Shown: piece by piece, positions 1-8,028 of the stretch
Layout of the letters: the number at the start of each line of letters is the position of its first letter
Position numbering within the stretch: the first letter of the stretch is position 1
Source: Pedobacter frigidisoli
GTDB lineage: Bacteria; Bacteroidota; Bacteroidia; Sphingobacteriales; Sphingobacteriaceae
Direction: 5' to 3'
Assembly: GCF_004331675.1 (NCBI RefSeq)
Contig: NZ_SJSN01000026.1
Span: 1 to 34,888, forward strand
DNA length: 34,888 bases
Program-made: the position numbers and the translations under genes
Notes under the pieces: model-generated
The model's input: only the letters and a program-made list of their open reading frames with translations
Told to the model about the DNA's origin: nothing
The model's database searches: none

Positions 1-1
1 G

Positions 2-280
2 AGACCGATGTTCCACTTTACTCCCAAACGAATAGAAGCTCATGTATGTATCTGTTTTGTAGCTTATAAGGTCTATAAAGAACTAGAACGTATACTAAAG
101 AATAATCGGTATAAGATCAGTGTAGATAAGGTCTTGGAAGTTGCTAAGACGGTCACAACACTGAAAATAAAATTACCAAACAGCGGAAAGATCATGAGTA
201 AAACAATGATTATTACCGAAAGACAGAAAGCAATCGAACCACTATTTTCCGATGATTTTTGGAAATCTCAATTTGGGTGA
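2..280 (+). CDS. IS1634/IS4-like transposase, C-terminal end only (runs off the left edge)
   Basis: The frame is open from the window edge to the TGA at 278-280 and gives about 92 residues. The stretch RIEAHVCICFVAYKVYKELE matches my recollection of the C-terminal end of DDE transposases of the IS1634 group (IS4 superfamily), where an R-I-E-A-H motif is followed by a hydrophobic helix and K-E-L-E-R; the Glu of such a motif is normally the last acidic catalytic residue. The first ATG at position 8 lies inside the conserved region, so the true start is upstream of the window. Immediately downstream, in another frame, is the tail of an outer-membrane protein, which suggests the element inserted into that gene. 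The family call rests on motif recognition only; the exact IS end is not resolved. Confidence 0.72.
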   Translation, partial: RPMFHFTPKRIEAHVCICFVAYKVYKELERILKNNRYKISVDKVLEVAKTVTTLKIKLPNSGKIMSKTMIITERQKAIEPLFSDDFWKSQFG

Positions 281-282
281 CG

Positions 283-447
283 CATTGGCGAAGTCAGGAA
301 TCGTTAAGAGATGAGTTAAAAGATTTGGAAAACGACATGCCGATTGGTAAAGTGAGTTCTAGTGTAGATGGAAATGGCGCAACAGTAAATGTTAGCGGTC
401 CGTGGGCAGGTATTCGTGCCAATTTGGGTATTGGTTACCGTTTCTAA
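283..447 (+). pseudogene. C-terminal stub of an outer-membrane beta-barrel protein, cut by the IS
   Basis: The frame stays open through the end of the transposase and closes with TAA at 445-447. Its last residues, GPWAGIRANLGIGYRF, alternate hydrophobic and polar residues and end in Phe, the usual signature of the last beta strand of an outer-membrane barrel recognised by the BAM machinery. It has no start codon, signal peptide or N-terminal domain of its own, and a strong terminator follows 16 bases after the stop, as expected for the true 3' end of a gene. I infer that the 5' part was separated by the IS on its left. The join between IS and gene is somewhere between about 280 and 305; the feature start is therefore approximate. 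The barrel family is not recognisable. Confidence 0.55.
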
Positions 448-463
448 ATTTATCAAATTATAT

Positions 464-493
464 AAGCCGCTCAAAATTTTGGGCGGCTTTTTT
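464..493 (+). terminator. Rho-independent terminator after the barrel stub
   Basis: AAGCCGC (464-470) pairs with GCGGCTT (483-489) around a 12-base A/T-rich loop, and the T run extends to 493. It lies 16 bases after the stop of the truncated outer-membrane protein gene. Confidence 0.85.
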
Positions 494-787
494 ATGCCAT
501 AAGGTTTCTCTGTTTAAGGATTACACAATTATCCGAATGGCAGCGATATTCCGAATGTTCGTGAAAGCGTGTAAGCAAAATAAAGTAAATAAATTTATTT
601 GTTTTACTCGATACTTTCACAATAAAAGATACAGCGGAAAGAGGGGCAGAGCGGGTAAAAAGAATTACCGGAGCAGGCTTTTCAAAATAAAATCTAAATG
701 TCTTAAAAACTTAAAATTAACGGATCCTGAATCAAGTTCGGAAGGACGAGGCTTTGAATATCATATCTATTTCTTATTTTGCACCAA
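494..787. other. Gene-free stretch before holB with a compound dyad
   Basis: No convincing coding frame is seen here. The one structured part is 561-620: GTGAAAG (561-567) is complementary to CTTTCAC (614-620), inside it AGTAAA (584-589) to TTTACT (603-608), and at the core AAATAAATTTATTT (587-600) is a perfect 14-base palindrome. There is no T run after it, so it is not an ordinary terminator. The promoter of the holB operon should lie in this stretch, but I find no full TAnnTTTG element; TTATTTTG at 775-782, just before the start codon, is only a one-base-short match. Confidence 0.5.
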
Positions 788-1936
788 ATGCAGTTTAAGG
801 AAATCATCGGACAAGACAAAGTTAAGCAACAATTGGTGCAAACGGTTAAGGAAAACCGTGTTAGCCATGCGCAACTGTTTTTATCGCCGGTTGGTTCTGG
901 TGCATTGCCGCTTGCAATTGCGTATGCGCAATACATAAATTGTTTAGATAAGCAGCAAAATGATAGCTGCGGCATTTGTTCTAGCTGCAGGAAATACGAA
1001 AGATTAATTCATCCAGATTTACATTTCTCGTATCCTTTTTTCGCCTCGGCAAGTACAAAAATAGCAGTCGATGTATTGGAAGAATGGAGAAACATGCTGA
1101 TGCAAGATCCCTATTTCGATATGGATATTTGGCGCTCCAAGCTTGATGCTGCAAATAAACAGGCGAATATTCCGATAGCCGAATGTCACGATATTATTAA
1201 AAAATTAAGTTACAAAGCTTTTGAAGCTGATACTAAGGTTTTGATAATGTGGTTGCCTGAATATTTGGATAAAGCCGGAAATGCATTGCTAAAATTAATC
1301 GAGGAACCGCCTGCAAATACGCTTTTCATTTTGATTGCTCAAAGTCAGGATCAGATTTTAACCACGATTTTGTCGCGAACGCAAATTGTAAAAATCCCAA
1401 AATTAACAAGCGATGATGTTTCTGGTTATTTGCTTAGCACAAGCGGATTAACGGAACACCAAGCCATTGATTATTCCTTTTTGGCCGATGGAAATTTAAT
1501 TGAGGCAAAAGCCTTGGCGGCTGATATACAAACCGATAGTTCGGGAACTTTTACCGCTTGGCTAAGAATGGGTTTCGGAAACAAAGTGCCAGATTTAGTT
1601 GATTTTACCGATGAGGCGGCTAAGTGGGGAAGAGAAAACCAAAAGAATTTTTTAAAGTACGGCGTAAACTATTTAAGGGAGTGCTGTTTAATTATAAGTG
1701 GCGCCGAAGAATTGGTGAAATTGTCGCCATTAACGCTAGATACCGCTAAAAAGCTGAGTACACATGTGCTTACTTTGCCAATGGCAGAAGCCATAATTGG
1801 TGAGTTAGAGAAGGCACACTACCACATCGAAAGGAATGCAAATCCGAAAATTCTGTTTTTAGATGTATCTTTACAGTTGGTAAAAATTATAAAGTTTAAA
1901 ACGCTCCCTACGGGGACTCAATATATATACAATTAA
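788..1936 (+). CDS. holB: DNA polymerase III subunit delta' (clamp loader)
   Basis: A 382-residue protein of the AAA+ clamp-loader family, part of the complex that loads the sliding clamp onto primed DNA. The N-terminus FKEIIGQDKVKQQL followed by NRVSHAQLF is the family opening. The P-loop position reads SPVGSGALPLA, lacking the Lys of a working Walker A motif, as expected for the non-hydrolysing delta' subunit. Cys52, Cys61, Cys64 and Cys67 form the family's zinc-binding module. IEEPPANTLFIL and the following LSRTQ correspond to the delta' sensor region and the SRC-like motif. ATG at 788 is preferred to the in-frame TTG at 779 because homologs begin close to FKEIIGQ. It is the first gene of an operon: ricT starts two bases after its stop. 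Confidence 0.9.
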   Translation: MQFKEIIGQDKVKQQLVQTVKENRVSHAQLFLSPVGSGALPLAIAYAQYINCLDKQQNDSCGICSSCRKYERLIHPDLHFSYPFFASASTKIAVDVLEEWRNMLMQDPYFDMDIWRSKLDAANKQANIPIAECHDIIKKLSYKAFEADTKVLIMWLPEYLDKAGNALLKLIEEPPANTLFILIAQSQDQILTTILSRTQIVKIPKLTSDDVSGYLLSTSGLTEHQAIDYSFLADGNLIEAKALAADIQTDSSGTFTAWLRMGFGNKVPDLVDFTDEAAKWGRENQKNFLKYGVNYLRECCLIISGAEELVKLSPLTLDTAKKLSTHVLTLPMAEAIIGELEKAHYHIERNANPKILFLDVSLQLVKIIKFKTLPTGTQYIYN

Positions 1937-1938
1937 TT

Positions 1939-3432
1939 ATGGGATGTGGAAGTTGTTCAACAGGTGGTGGTTGCACCCCTAATGGATGCAAAAGTAATGG
2001 CTCATGTGGCACCGGTGGTTGCCAAACAATGGAAGTACACGATTGGCTATCCAACTTGGATATGCCTTCTAATTATAAAGCTTTTCAGGTTACCGAAATC
2101 AAATTTAAGGGGTCTAGAAAAGAATTTTTCTTAAATAACGATAACATTTATCTGGAAATTGGTGAGTTGGTAGCTGTTGAAGGCCCAACTGGTGGTTTTG
2201 ATGTTGGGCATGTTTCGCTTACTGGCGAATTGGTGCGTGTGCAAATGAAACGCCGTAAAACTTCCATGGATCAGGTTACAAAAAAAATATACCGCAAGGC
2301 AACGGAGGCCGATGTAGAAAAGTGGAATGCCGCTAAGGAAATGGAATGGGAAACCATGCATAAAGCTCGTAAGCTAGCTTTAGATCTTCGTTTGCAAATG
2401 AAAATTAGCGATGTAGATTATCAGGCTGATAAAACCAAGGCGACGTTTTTTTACACTGCAGATGGGCGTGTAGATTTTCGTGAGCTGATTAAAAAGATGG
2501 CCGAAAATTTCCGTATCCGTATAGAAATGCGCCAGATTGGAATGCGCCAGGAAGCTGGTCGTTTAGGCGGAATTGGCTCTTGCGGTCGTGAATTGTGTTG
2601 TTCTACTTGGCTAACAAATTTCAAAACTGTATCTACGGCTGCGGCTCGTTATCAAAACCTATCCTTAAATACATTAAAGCTTGCCGGGCAATGCGGTAAA
2701 TTAAAATGCTGTTTAAATTATGAGTTAGATACTTATTTAGATGCCTTAAAAGATATTCCCGATCGTATAGAAAACCTGGATACTGAGGCTGGTTATGCCC
2801 GTCACCAAAAGACAGATATTTTCAAAAAAATCATGTGGTTCAGTTACCAGGGTGATGAAAACTGGATCCCAGTTGCGGCAGCTCGTGTAAAGGAAATCAT
2901 GGTAATGAATAAGGCTGGCAAAAAGGCGCCAAACTTAAAAGAAGAGGCCATTCAAATTGCTGCACCAGTGGTGATAGAGAAATCTTTCGATTACGAGAAT
3001 GTGGTTGGTCAGGATAGTTTAACCCGTTTGGATGAACGTTCGAAAGGGAAAAACAACGCAAACAGAAACCAGAAAAGCAACCGCAACAATAACCCGAATA
3101 GAAGAGAAAGAGTTCCTACTGGCGATAAAAGCATAGCTCCAAACAATAAACCTCAAGCCAATCCTCAAGGTGGAAAGCCTGCTCAAAACGGACCAAAACC
3201 ACAGCAAAATGCTGGTGCTAAACCTCAACAACAAGCAGTGCCAAAACCGCAGCATGTTAACGGACCAAAACCACAGGGTACAAAACCTGTTGCAAAAGCA
3301 GAAGGTACGCCAGATGCTGTTGATGGAACAAAGCCGGAGCAGAGCAAAAATAAGAATAGAAATAATCGTAGGAAAAACAATAACCGCCGAAACAATAATA
3401 ATGGCTCAGAGAACAAACCTACAGTTGAGTAG
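1939..3432 (+). CDS. ricT: PSP1-domain protein, RicT/YaaT-like, with Cys-rich head and Asn/Pro/Gln tail
   Basis: The protein has 497 residues in three parts. Residues 1-28 carry six Cys (3, 6, 12, 17, 23, 28) in Gly/Ser-rich sequence. Residues about 45-275 are a PSP1 domain, with the signature GSCGRELCCSTWL (Cys215, 220, 221) and CGKLKCCLNYE (Cys252, 257, 258). From about residue 366 the chain is low complexity, rich in Asn, Lys, Arg, Gln and Pro. In Bacillus the RicT protein joins RicA and RicF in an Fe-S complex that influences mRNA processing, and its gene also lies after holB; the Cys set here fits cluster binding, but function in this organism is inference. The start ATG is two bases after the holB stop, and the 3' end overlaps gldH by 32 bases. 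Confidence 0.85.
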   Translation: MGCGSCSTGGGCTPNGCKSNGSCGTGGCQTMEVHDWLSNLDMPSNYKAFQVTEIKFKGSRKEFFLNNDNIYLEIGELVAVEGPTGGFDVGHVSLTGELVRVQMKRRKTSMDQVTKKIYRKATEADVEKWNAAKEMEWETMHKARKLALDLRLQMKISDVDYQADKTKATFFYTADGRVDFRELIKKMAENFRIRIEMRQIGMRQEAGRLGGIGSCGRELCCSTWLTNFKTVSTAAARYQNLSLNTLKLAGQCGKLKCCLNYELDTYLDALKDIPDRIENLDTEAGYARHQKTDIFKKIMWFSYQGDENWIPVAAARVKEIMVMNKAGKKAPNLKEEAIQIAAPVVIEKSFDYENVVGQDSLTRLDERSKGKNNANRNQKSNRNNNPNRRERVPTGDKSIAPNNKPQANPQGGKPAQNGPKPQQNAGAKPQQQAVPKPQHVNGPKPQGTKPVAKAEGTPDAVDGTKPEQSKNKNRNNRRKNNNRRNNNNGSENKPTVE

Positions 3433-3892
3433 AAAGCCAATACTTTTAATTGGTTTTTTATTCATTGCATTTTTAATTTCGGGATGTACTGCAAACGTAA
3501 TTGATAGCAATATCGAGATTCCGCAGCGTGCATGGAGTTATCGAAATCATATTTCTACTCCTTTCGAAATTAAGGATAATACAAAGGCTTACAATATCTA
3601 CTTTAAGTTAAGGCATACCGCTGATTATAAGTATTCCAATATTTTTATCCTCGCTCATTTTAAGGATGGAAAAAACAGGGTAACCAAGCGCTACCAATAT
3701 AAGTTGGCCAAAAATGATGGGGAATGGCTGGGAAGTGGTTCTGGAAATGTATTTAATTACACTTTACCCATGCTAACAAACCATCGTTTCCCTAAAAATG
3801 GCAAGTTTGAAATCGAAATTGAACAAAACATGCGAGATAACCCACTGCTCGAAGTTAGTGATGCTGGTATATTGGTTCAAGAGGTAGAATAA
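3401..3892 (+). CDS. gldH: Gliding motility lipoprotein GldH
   Basis: A 163-residue lipoprotein. After a basic start, a hydrophobic helix leads to the lipobox LISGC with the acylated Cys at residue 29. The mature part (NVIDSNIEIPQRAW, then FKLRHTADYKYSNIFI) resembles GldH, a small lipoprotein needed for gliding in Flavobacterium and present in many Bacteroidota that do not visibly glide. The frame is open further upstream inside ricT, but the ATG at 3401 gives a proper signal peptide directly, so it is chosen; the gene then overlaps the ricT 3' end by 32 bases, which suggests coupled translation. The order holB-ricT-gldH agrees with what I know of this phylum. Whether the cell glides cannot be judged from this gene. 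Confidence 0.83.
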   Translation: MAQRTNLQLSRKPILLIGFLFIAFLISGCTANVIDSNIEIPQRAWSYRNHISTPFEIKDNTKAYNIYFKLRHTADYKYSNIFILAHFKDGKNRVTKRYQYKLAKNDGEWLGSGSGNVFNYTLPMLTNHRFPKNGKFEIEIEQNMRDNPLLEVSDAGILVQEVE

Positions 3893-4032
3893 ATCATAAA
3901 TTCTCAATTTTCTTATGGTGATTAGTGTAATTCATATTGTTTTTGACAAATAATATTGGCGATTTTGTTCATACAAATCGTTTTTTCAGAATATTATTTG
4001 GAAAAATGAATGTAAAAAAATTGTTATTGTAA

Positions 4033-4040
4033 TAAATTTG
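4033..4040 (+). promoter_or_regulatory. Possible -7 element for the TonB-dependent receptor
   Basis: TAAATTTG matches the Bacteroidota -7 consensus TAnnTTTG and ends 30 bases before the receptor start, giving a short leader. No TTG is seen at the proper -33 distance, so the call is tentative. Confidence 0.45.
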
Positions 4041-4070
4041 TTATCATTGCTGAATAACAAACTATAACGT

Positions 4071-6932
4071 ATGATAAAAAACTTACTCAAAATCTCCCTC
4101 CCACTCTTTTTTTTAATCATTTCTGCTCAATTATTTGCGCAAGGTGTAAAAGGTAAGGTTACCGATTCTGCTGGTGTTGCCATTCCGGGCGCTAGTGTTT
4201 TGGTGGTTGGCCAAAAAGTTGGCACCTCAACTGATGGTGCAGGACAATACAGCTTGAAACTTTCTGCCGCAGGAACCTATAAAGTTCGCGTATCGTTTAC
4301 TGGCTTCATTACTTTAGAACAAGATATTGCTGTAGATAATTCGGTTAAAACTTTAGATTTTTCTCTATTAGAAACGAAATCAAATTTAGGTGATGTCGTG
4401 GTAATTGGTTCAAGATCTACACCTAGAACGAACATAGAAAGTGTTGTTCCTGTAGATTTAATTACTACGAAAGATGTTAAGGCTTTTGCCCAAACGGATT
4501 TAACGCAGATTTTGAACTTCGTGGCTCCATCTTTCAGTTCGAACAGACAAACTGTTTCTGATGGAACGGATCACATTGATCCGGCATCTTTACGTGGTTT
4601 GGGCCCAGATCAGGTTTTGGTTTTGGTAAATGGAAAACGTCGCCATACAACAGCTTTGGTAAACATCAACGGAACATTCGGTCGTGGTTCTGTTGGAACG
4701 GATTTAAACTCCATTCCAGTTTCAGCTATTGAGCGAATTGAGGTTTTGCGTGATGGTGCTGCAGCACAATATGGTTCTGATGCGATAGCGGGTGTAATCA
4801 ACATTGTGTTGAAAAAAGCTACACCTTACAGTTTCTCCACTTCTTTTGGTCAATCTTCCTCAAGTGCTTTAGGTCGCGATTTTAGCGATGGTAGAACTTT
4901 CCAGGCAGATTTTAGTAAAGGTTGGGCTTTCAAAAATGATAAGGGCTTTATCAATTTTGCAGCGCAATACTTACAACGTGACTATACCAATCGAGGTGGT
5001 TTAGATACTCGTCCATTATTATATTCTGCAAACCCAACAAAGGGCGCAACAGAAACAGAAGCTGCATATCAAGCCCGTTTTGCAAATATTAAAGCTGCAG
5101 ATAATGCAAGAGCAGCAGCAAACGGATTAGATAGAAACAACATGCGGGTAGGTAACTCTGATTCGAAAAACGGTGGCGGTTTCTTAAATGGTCAATTTAA
5201 CTTTGGGAAAACTACCCAGCTATATTATGCAGCAGGCTTTACCCACAAAACAGGTAGTGCAGCAGGTTTCTACCGTTTACCAACTCAAACTACGCAGGTA
5301 GATTTATCAATTTATCCTAATGGATTTCTTCCTTTTATCGATACAAAAATAAATGACTATTCGTTTTCAGCTGGTTTAAGGGGTAAGGTTGGAACTTGGG
5401 ATTACGATTTGAGTAATACAAGTGGCGAAAATACCATTAAATTTAATATCGATAATACGGTTAATGCATCTTTGCCTACAGGAACTAGCCCTACTTCATT
5501 TTATGCAGGAGAGCTGCTTTTTAGACAAAACACAACCAATTTAGATTTAAGTAAAAAACACACTTTCGATGGTGGTTTCTTAACTTCATTAAACACTGCA
5601 TTTGGTGGGGAGTTTAGAATAGATAACTATCAGATAAAAGAAGGCGAATTATTATCTTATTCAAACGGTGGACGATTAATTGGTACCTCACCAACAGCAT
5701 CTGGATCGCAGGTTTTCCCAGGATTTAAACCTAGCAATGCTATTGATAAATCAAGAAATAACGTTGGTGCCTACGCAGATTTGGAAGCAGAATTTGGTCC
5801 AAGAGTAACTTTAGGAGCTGCAGGTCGTTATGAAAACTTTAGCGATTTTGGTTCAAATTTCTCTTACAAATTTACAGGTAAGGTTAAATTATTTGGCGAT
5901 ATCTCACTACGTGGTGCTTATGCAACAGGATTTAGAGCGCCATCTTTACATCAACAATATTTTAATAATGAAAGTACCCAATTCGTAGCGGGTAATGCCA
6001 CTCAGGTTCTAACGGTTAACAATAGCAACCCTATTGTTGGTCAGTTTGGTGTAGGAACATTAAAACCAGAAATTTCTAAATCAGGAAGTTTAGGCTTAGC
6101 TGGTAGAATTGCTAAAACTTTCACCTTTACCATCGATGCATATAATATCGATATCAGCGATCGTATTGTGTTCTCAAGCCAATATGCTCGTGAGCGTACA
6201 AGTGCAGGAGCATTGATACCAACTGGTGTTGTAAATCAGATTTTAAATACGGTTGATCCATCTGCACAAGTAAATAGTGTACAGTTCTTTACCAATGCCA
6301 TTACTACAAATACTGCTGGTATCGATGTTGTTTTGACTAACAAATTCTCATTGGGTGCAAAAAGCAGCTTAATTTTGAGTGCTGCAGGTAACGTGAATAA
6401 AACAGTTGTGAGAAGTATTCAAGGGTCTGATAAAATTGAAAGTGACGCAACATTGAAAGCAAAACTTTTCGATCGTTTAGAGCGCTCACGTTTTGAGAGT
6501 TCGGTTCCTAAGAACAAATTAAATATTACAGCTACCTACAATGTAGATAAGTTATCATTTGTAGCAAGAACAGTTCGTTTTGGCGAGGTAACTTATTTAA
6601 ATGCCATTGATCCTAATGTTGCTGCAAATGGATTGCCAACTCAATTGGATCAAACATTCTCACCAAAATGGGTGAGTGATTTTTCAGTAAGCTATCAAGC
6701 AAATAAAATGTGGTCGGTTACAGTGGGCGCAAATAATATTTTTGATGTTTATCCAGATAAATTATACATTGATCCTCGTAATAACGAAAATAATTTAAGT
6801 GGAGTTACTGGAAGTACTTATTCGGGATCTCTTGATAACACTTCTAACGGAAGATTCTTATATCCAAGAGCAGTAAGTCAGTTCGGATTTAGCGGACGTT
6901 ATGTTTACGGAAAAATAGCTTGTACTTTTTAA
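4071..6932 (+). CDS. TonB-dependent outer-membrane receptor (stand-alone, no SusD partner)
   Basis: A 953-residue outer-membrane transporter. Residues 1-23 are a signal peptide ending LFA before Gln. Residues about 26-105 form a carboxypeptidase-regulatory-like domain (VKGKVTDSAGVAIPGASV). The DVVVIGSR segment near 108-115 sits at the position of the TonB-contacting region. The plug spans about 120-250, with VLVLVNGKRRHT and ERIEVLRDGAAAQYGSDAIA as plug hallmarks. The rest is the barrel, ending in Phe. The gene is followed by a terminator, and no susD is nearby, so it belongs with stand-alone receptors (iron complexes, vitamins or other small ligands) rather than SusC/D pairs. The plug wording resembles siderophore- and vitamin-type receptors, but the ligand cannot be told from the sequence. 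Confidence 0.9.
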   Translation: MIKNLLKISLPLFFLIISAQLFAQGVKGKVTDSAGVAIPGASVLVVGQKVGTSTDGAGQYSLKLSAAGTYKVRVSFTGFITLEQDIAVDNSVKTLDFSLLETKSNLGDVVVIGSRSTPRTNIESVVPVDLITTKDVKAFAQTDLTQILNFVAPSFSSNRQTVSDGTDHIDPASLRGLGPDQVLVLVNGKRRHTTALVNINGTFGRGSVGTDLNSIPVSAIERIEVLRDGAAAQYGSDAIAGVINIVLKKATPYSFSTSFGQSSSSALGRDFSDGRTFQADFSKGWAFKNDKGFINFAAQYLQRDYTNRGGLDTRPLLYSANPTKGATETEAAYQARFANIKAADNARAAANGLDRNNMRVGNSDSKNGGGFLNGQFNFGKTTQLYYAAGFTHKTGSAAGFYRLPTQTTQVDLSIYPNGFLPFIDTKINDYSFSAGLRGKVGTWDYDLSNTSGENTIKFNIDNTVNASLPTGTSPTSFYAGELLFRQNTTNLDLSKKHTFDGGFLTSLNTAFGGEFRIDNYQIKEGELLSYSNGGRLIGTSPTASGSQVFPGFKPSNAIDKSRNNVGAYADLEAEFGPRVTLGAAGRYENFSDFGSNFSYKFTGKVKLFGDISLRGAYATGFRAPSLHQQYFNNESTQFVAGNATQVLTVNNSNPIVGQFGVGTLKPEISKSGSLGLAGRIAKTFTFTIDAYNIDISDRIVFSSQYARERTSAGALIPTGVVNQILNTVDPSAQVNSVQFFTNAITTNTAGIDVVLTNKFSLGAKSSLILSAAGNVNKTVVRSIQGSDKIESDATLKAKLFDRLERSRFESSVPKNKLNITATYNVDKLSFVARTVRFGEVTYLNAIDPNVAANGLPTQLDQTFSPKWVSDFSVSYQANKMWSVTVGANNIFDVYPDKLYIDPRNNENNLSGVTGSTYSGSLDNTSNGRFLYPRAVSQFGFSGRYVYGKIACTF

Positions 6933-6956
6933 GATAATAATAACCAAACAACTAGA

Positions 6957-6987
6957 AGCGCTGCACAGAAATGTTCAGCGCTTTTTT
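6957..6987 (+). terminator. Rho-independent terminator of the TonB-dependent receptor gene
   Basis: AGCGCTG (6957-6963) pairs with CAGCGCT (6976-6982) across a 12-base loop, followed by T6. It begins 25 bases after the receptor stop codon. Confidence 0.9.
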
Positions 6988-6999
6988 AGGCCCCAAAAG

Positions 7000-8027
7000 C
7001 CCCACCCTATCAATGTTTGTGGTTAGGCTAATTTCTACATTCCCTCCCCAAAGGGAAGGGATTTGAAGAACTGTGGTTTTAAAATCCATAGTTTAAAAAT
7101 TATTGCATCCAACTTAGTTGTTCTTAGGTGGTAAAAATTCTGAACCTAGCTTTGCGTTCTTTGCGCCTTTTCCTCTGTGCACTTTGTGGTTAAAAATCCC
7201 CACCCTATCAATGTTCGTGGTTTGGCTAAATTCTACATTCCCTCCCCAAAGGGAAGGGATTTGAAGAACTGTGGTTTTAAAATCCAGAGTCTAAAAATTT
7301 TTGCATCCAACTTAGTTGTTCTTAGGTTTCTCAGGTGGTTAAAATTCTGAACCCAGCTTTGCGTTCTTTGCGCCTTTTCCTCTGTGCACTTTGCGGTTAA
7401 AAATCCCCACCCTATTAATGTTCGTGGTTTGGCTAAATTCTGCATTCCCACCCCAAAGGGAAGGGATTTGAAGAACTGTGGTTTTAAAATCCATAGTCTA
7501 AAAATTTTTGCATCCAACTTAGTTGTTCTTAGGTTTCTCAGGTGGTTAAAATTCTGAACCCAGCTTTGCGCTCTTTGCGCCTTTCTCTCTTTGTACTTTG
7601 CGGTTAAATAATCCCCACTCTGTCAATGTTTGTGGTTTGGCTAATTTCTGTATTCCCTCCCCAAAGGGAAGGGATTTGAAGAACTGTGGTTTTAAAATCC
7701 ATAGTCTAAAAATTTTTGCATCCAACTTAGTTGTTCTTAGGTTTCTCAGGTGGTGAAAATTCTGAACCTAGCTTTTCGTTCTTTGCGCCTTTTTCTTTGT
7801 GTTACTTTGCGGTTAAATAATCCCCACTCTGTCAATGTTTGTGGTTTGGCTAATTTCTGCATTCCCTCCCCAAAGGGAAGGGATTTGAAAGACTGAGGTT
7901 TAAACCAAAAACCTACAAATTAGTGTACCCAACTTAGTTATTCTTAGGTTTCTCAGGTGGTTAAAATTCTGAAGTTAGCTTTGCGTTCTTTACGCCTTTT
8001 TCTTTGTGTTACTTTGCGGTTCAATAA
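7000..8027. repeat. Five tandem copies of a ~207-bp non-coding repeat
   Basis: Units begin with CCCCACYCT at 7000, 7198, 7405, 7613 and 7822, so they are 198, 207, 208 and 209 bp long, and the last is cut off at the murF stop. Unit 1 is shorter because it lacks nine bases (TTTCTCAGG) present in the others after TTGTTCTTAGG. Each copy holds an imperfect inverted repeat TCCCTCCCCAAAGGGAAGGG (starting 7041, 7239, 7446, 7654, 7863; unit 3 has a T to A change in one arm) and, read on the minus strand, several GCAAAG motifs. The long minus-strand frame at 7233-7517 repeats the same peptide with the unit and is an artefact. I see no gene. Divergence between copies shows the array is not freshly made. 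Confidence 0.9.
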
Positions 8028-8028
8028 A

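Noticed and set aside
402..938. Long plus-strand frame across the gap before holB
   Set aside because: It overlaps the barrel stub, the terminator and holB in other frames and has a Lys/Arg/Ser/Cys-rich composition without any domain.
3170..3400. N-terminal extension of gldH
   Set aside because: It lies in the low-complexity tail of ricT and would bury the lipoprotein signal peptide.
7233..7517. Open minus-strand frame of 94 codons in the repeat array
   Set aside because: Its peptide repeats with the DNA unit and the frame breaks in other copies; it is a by-product of the tandem repeat.
7000..8027. CRISPR array
   Set aside because: The repeated unit is ~207 bp and continuous, without short identical repeats separated by unique spacers, and there are no cas genes.
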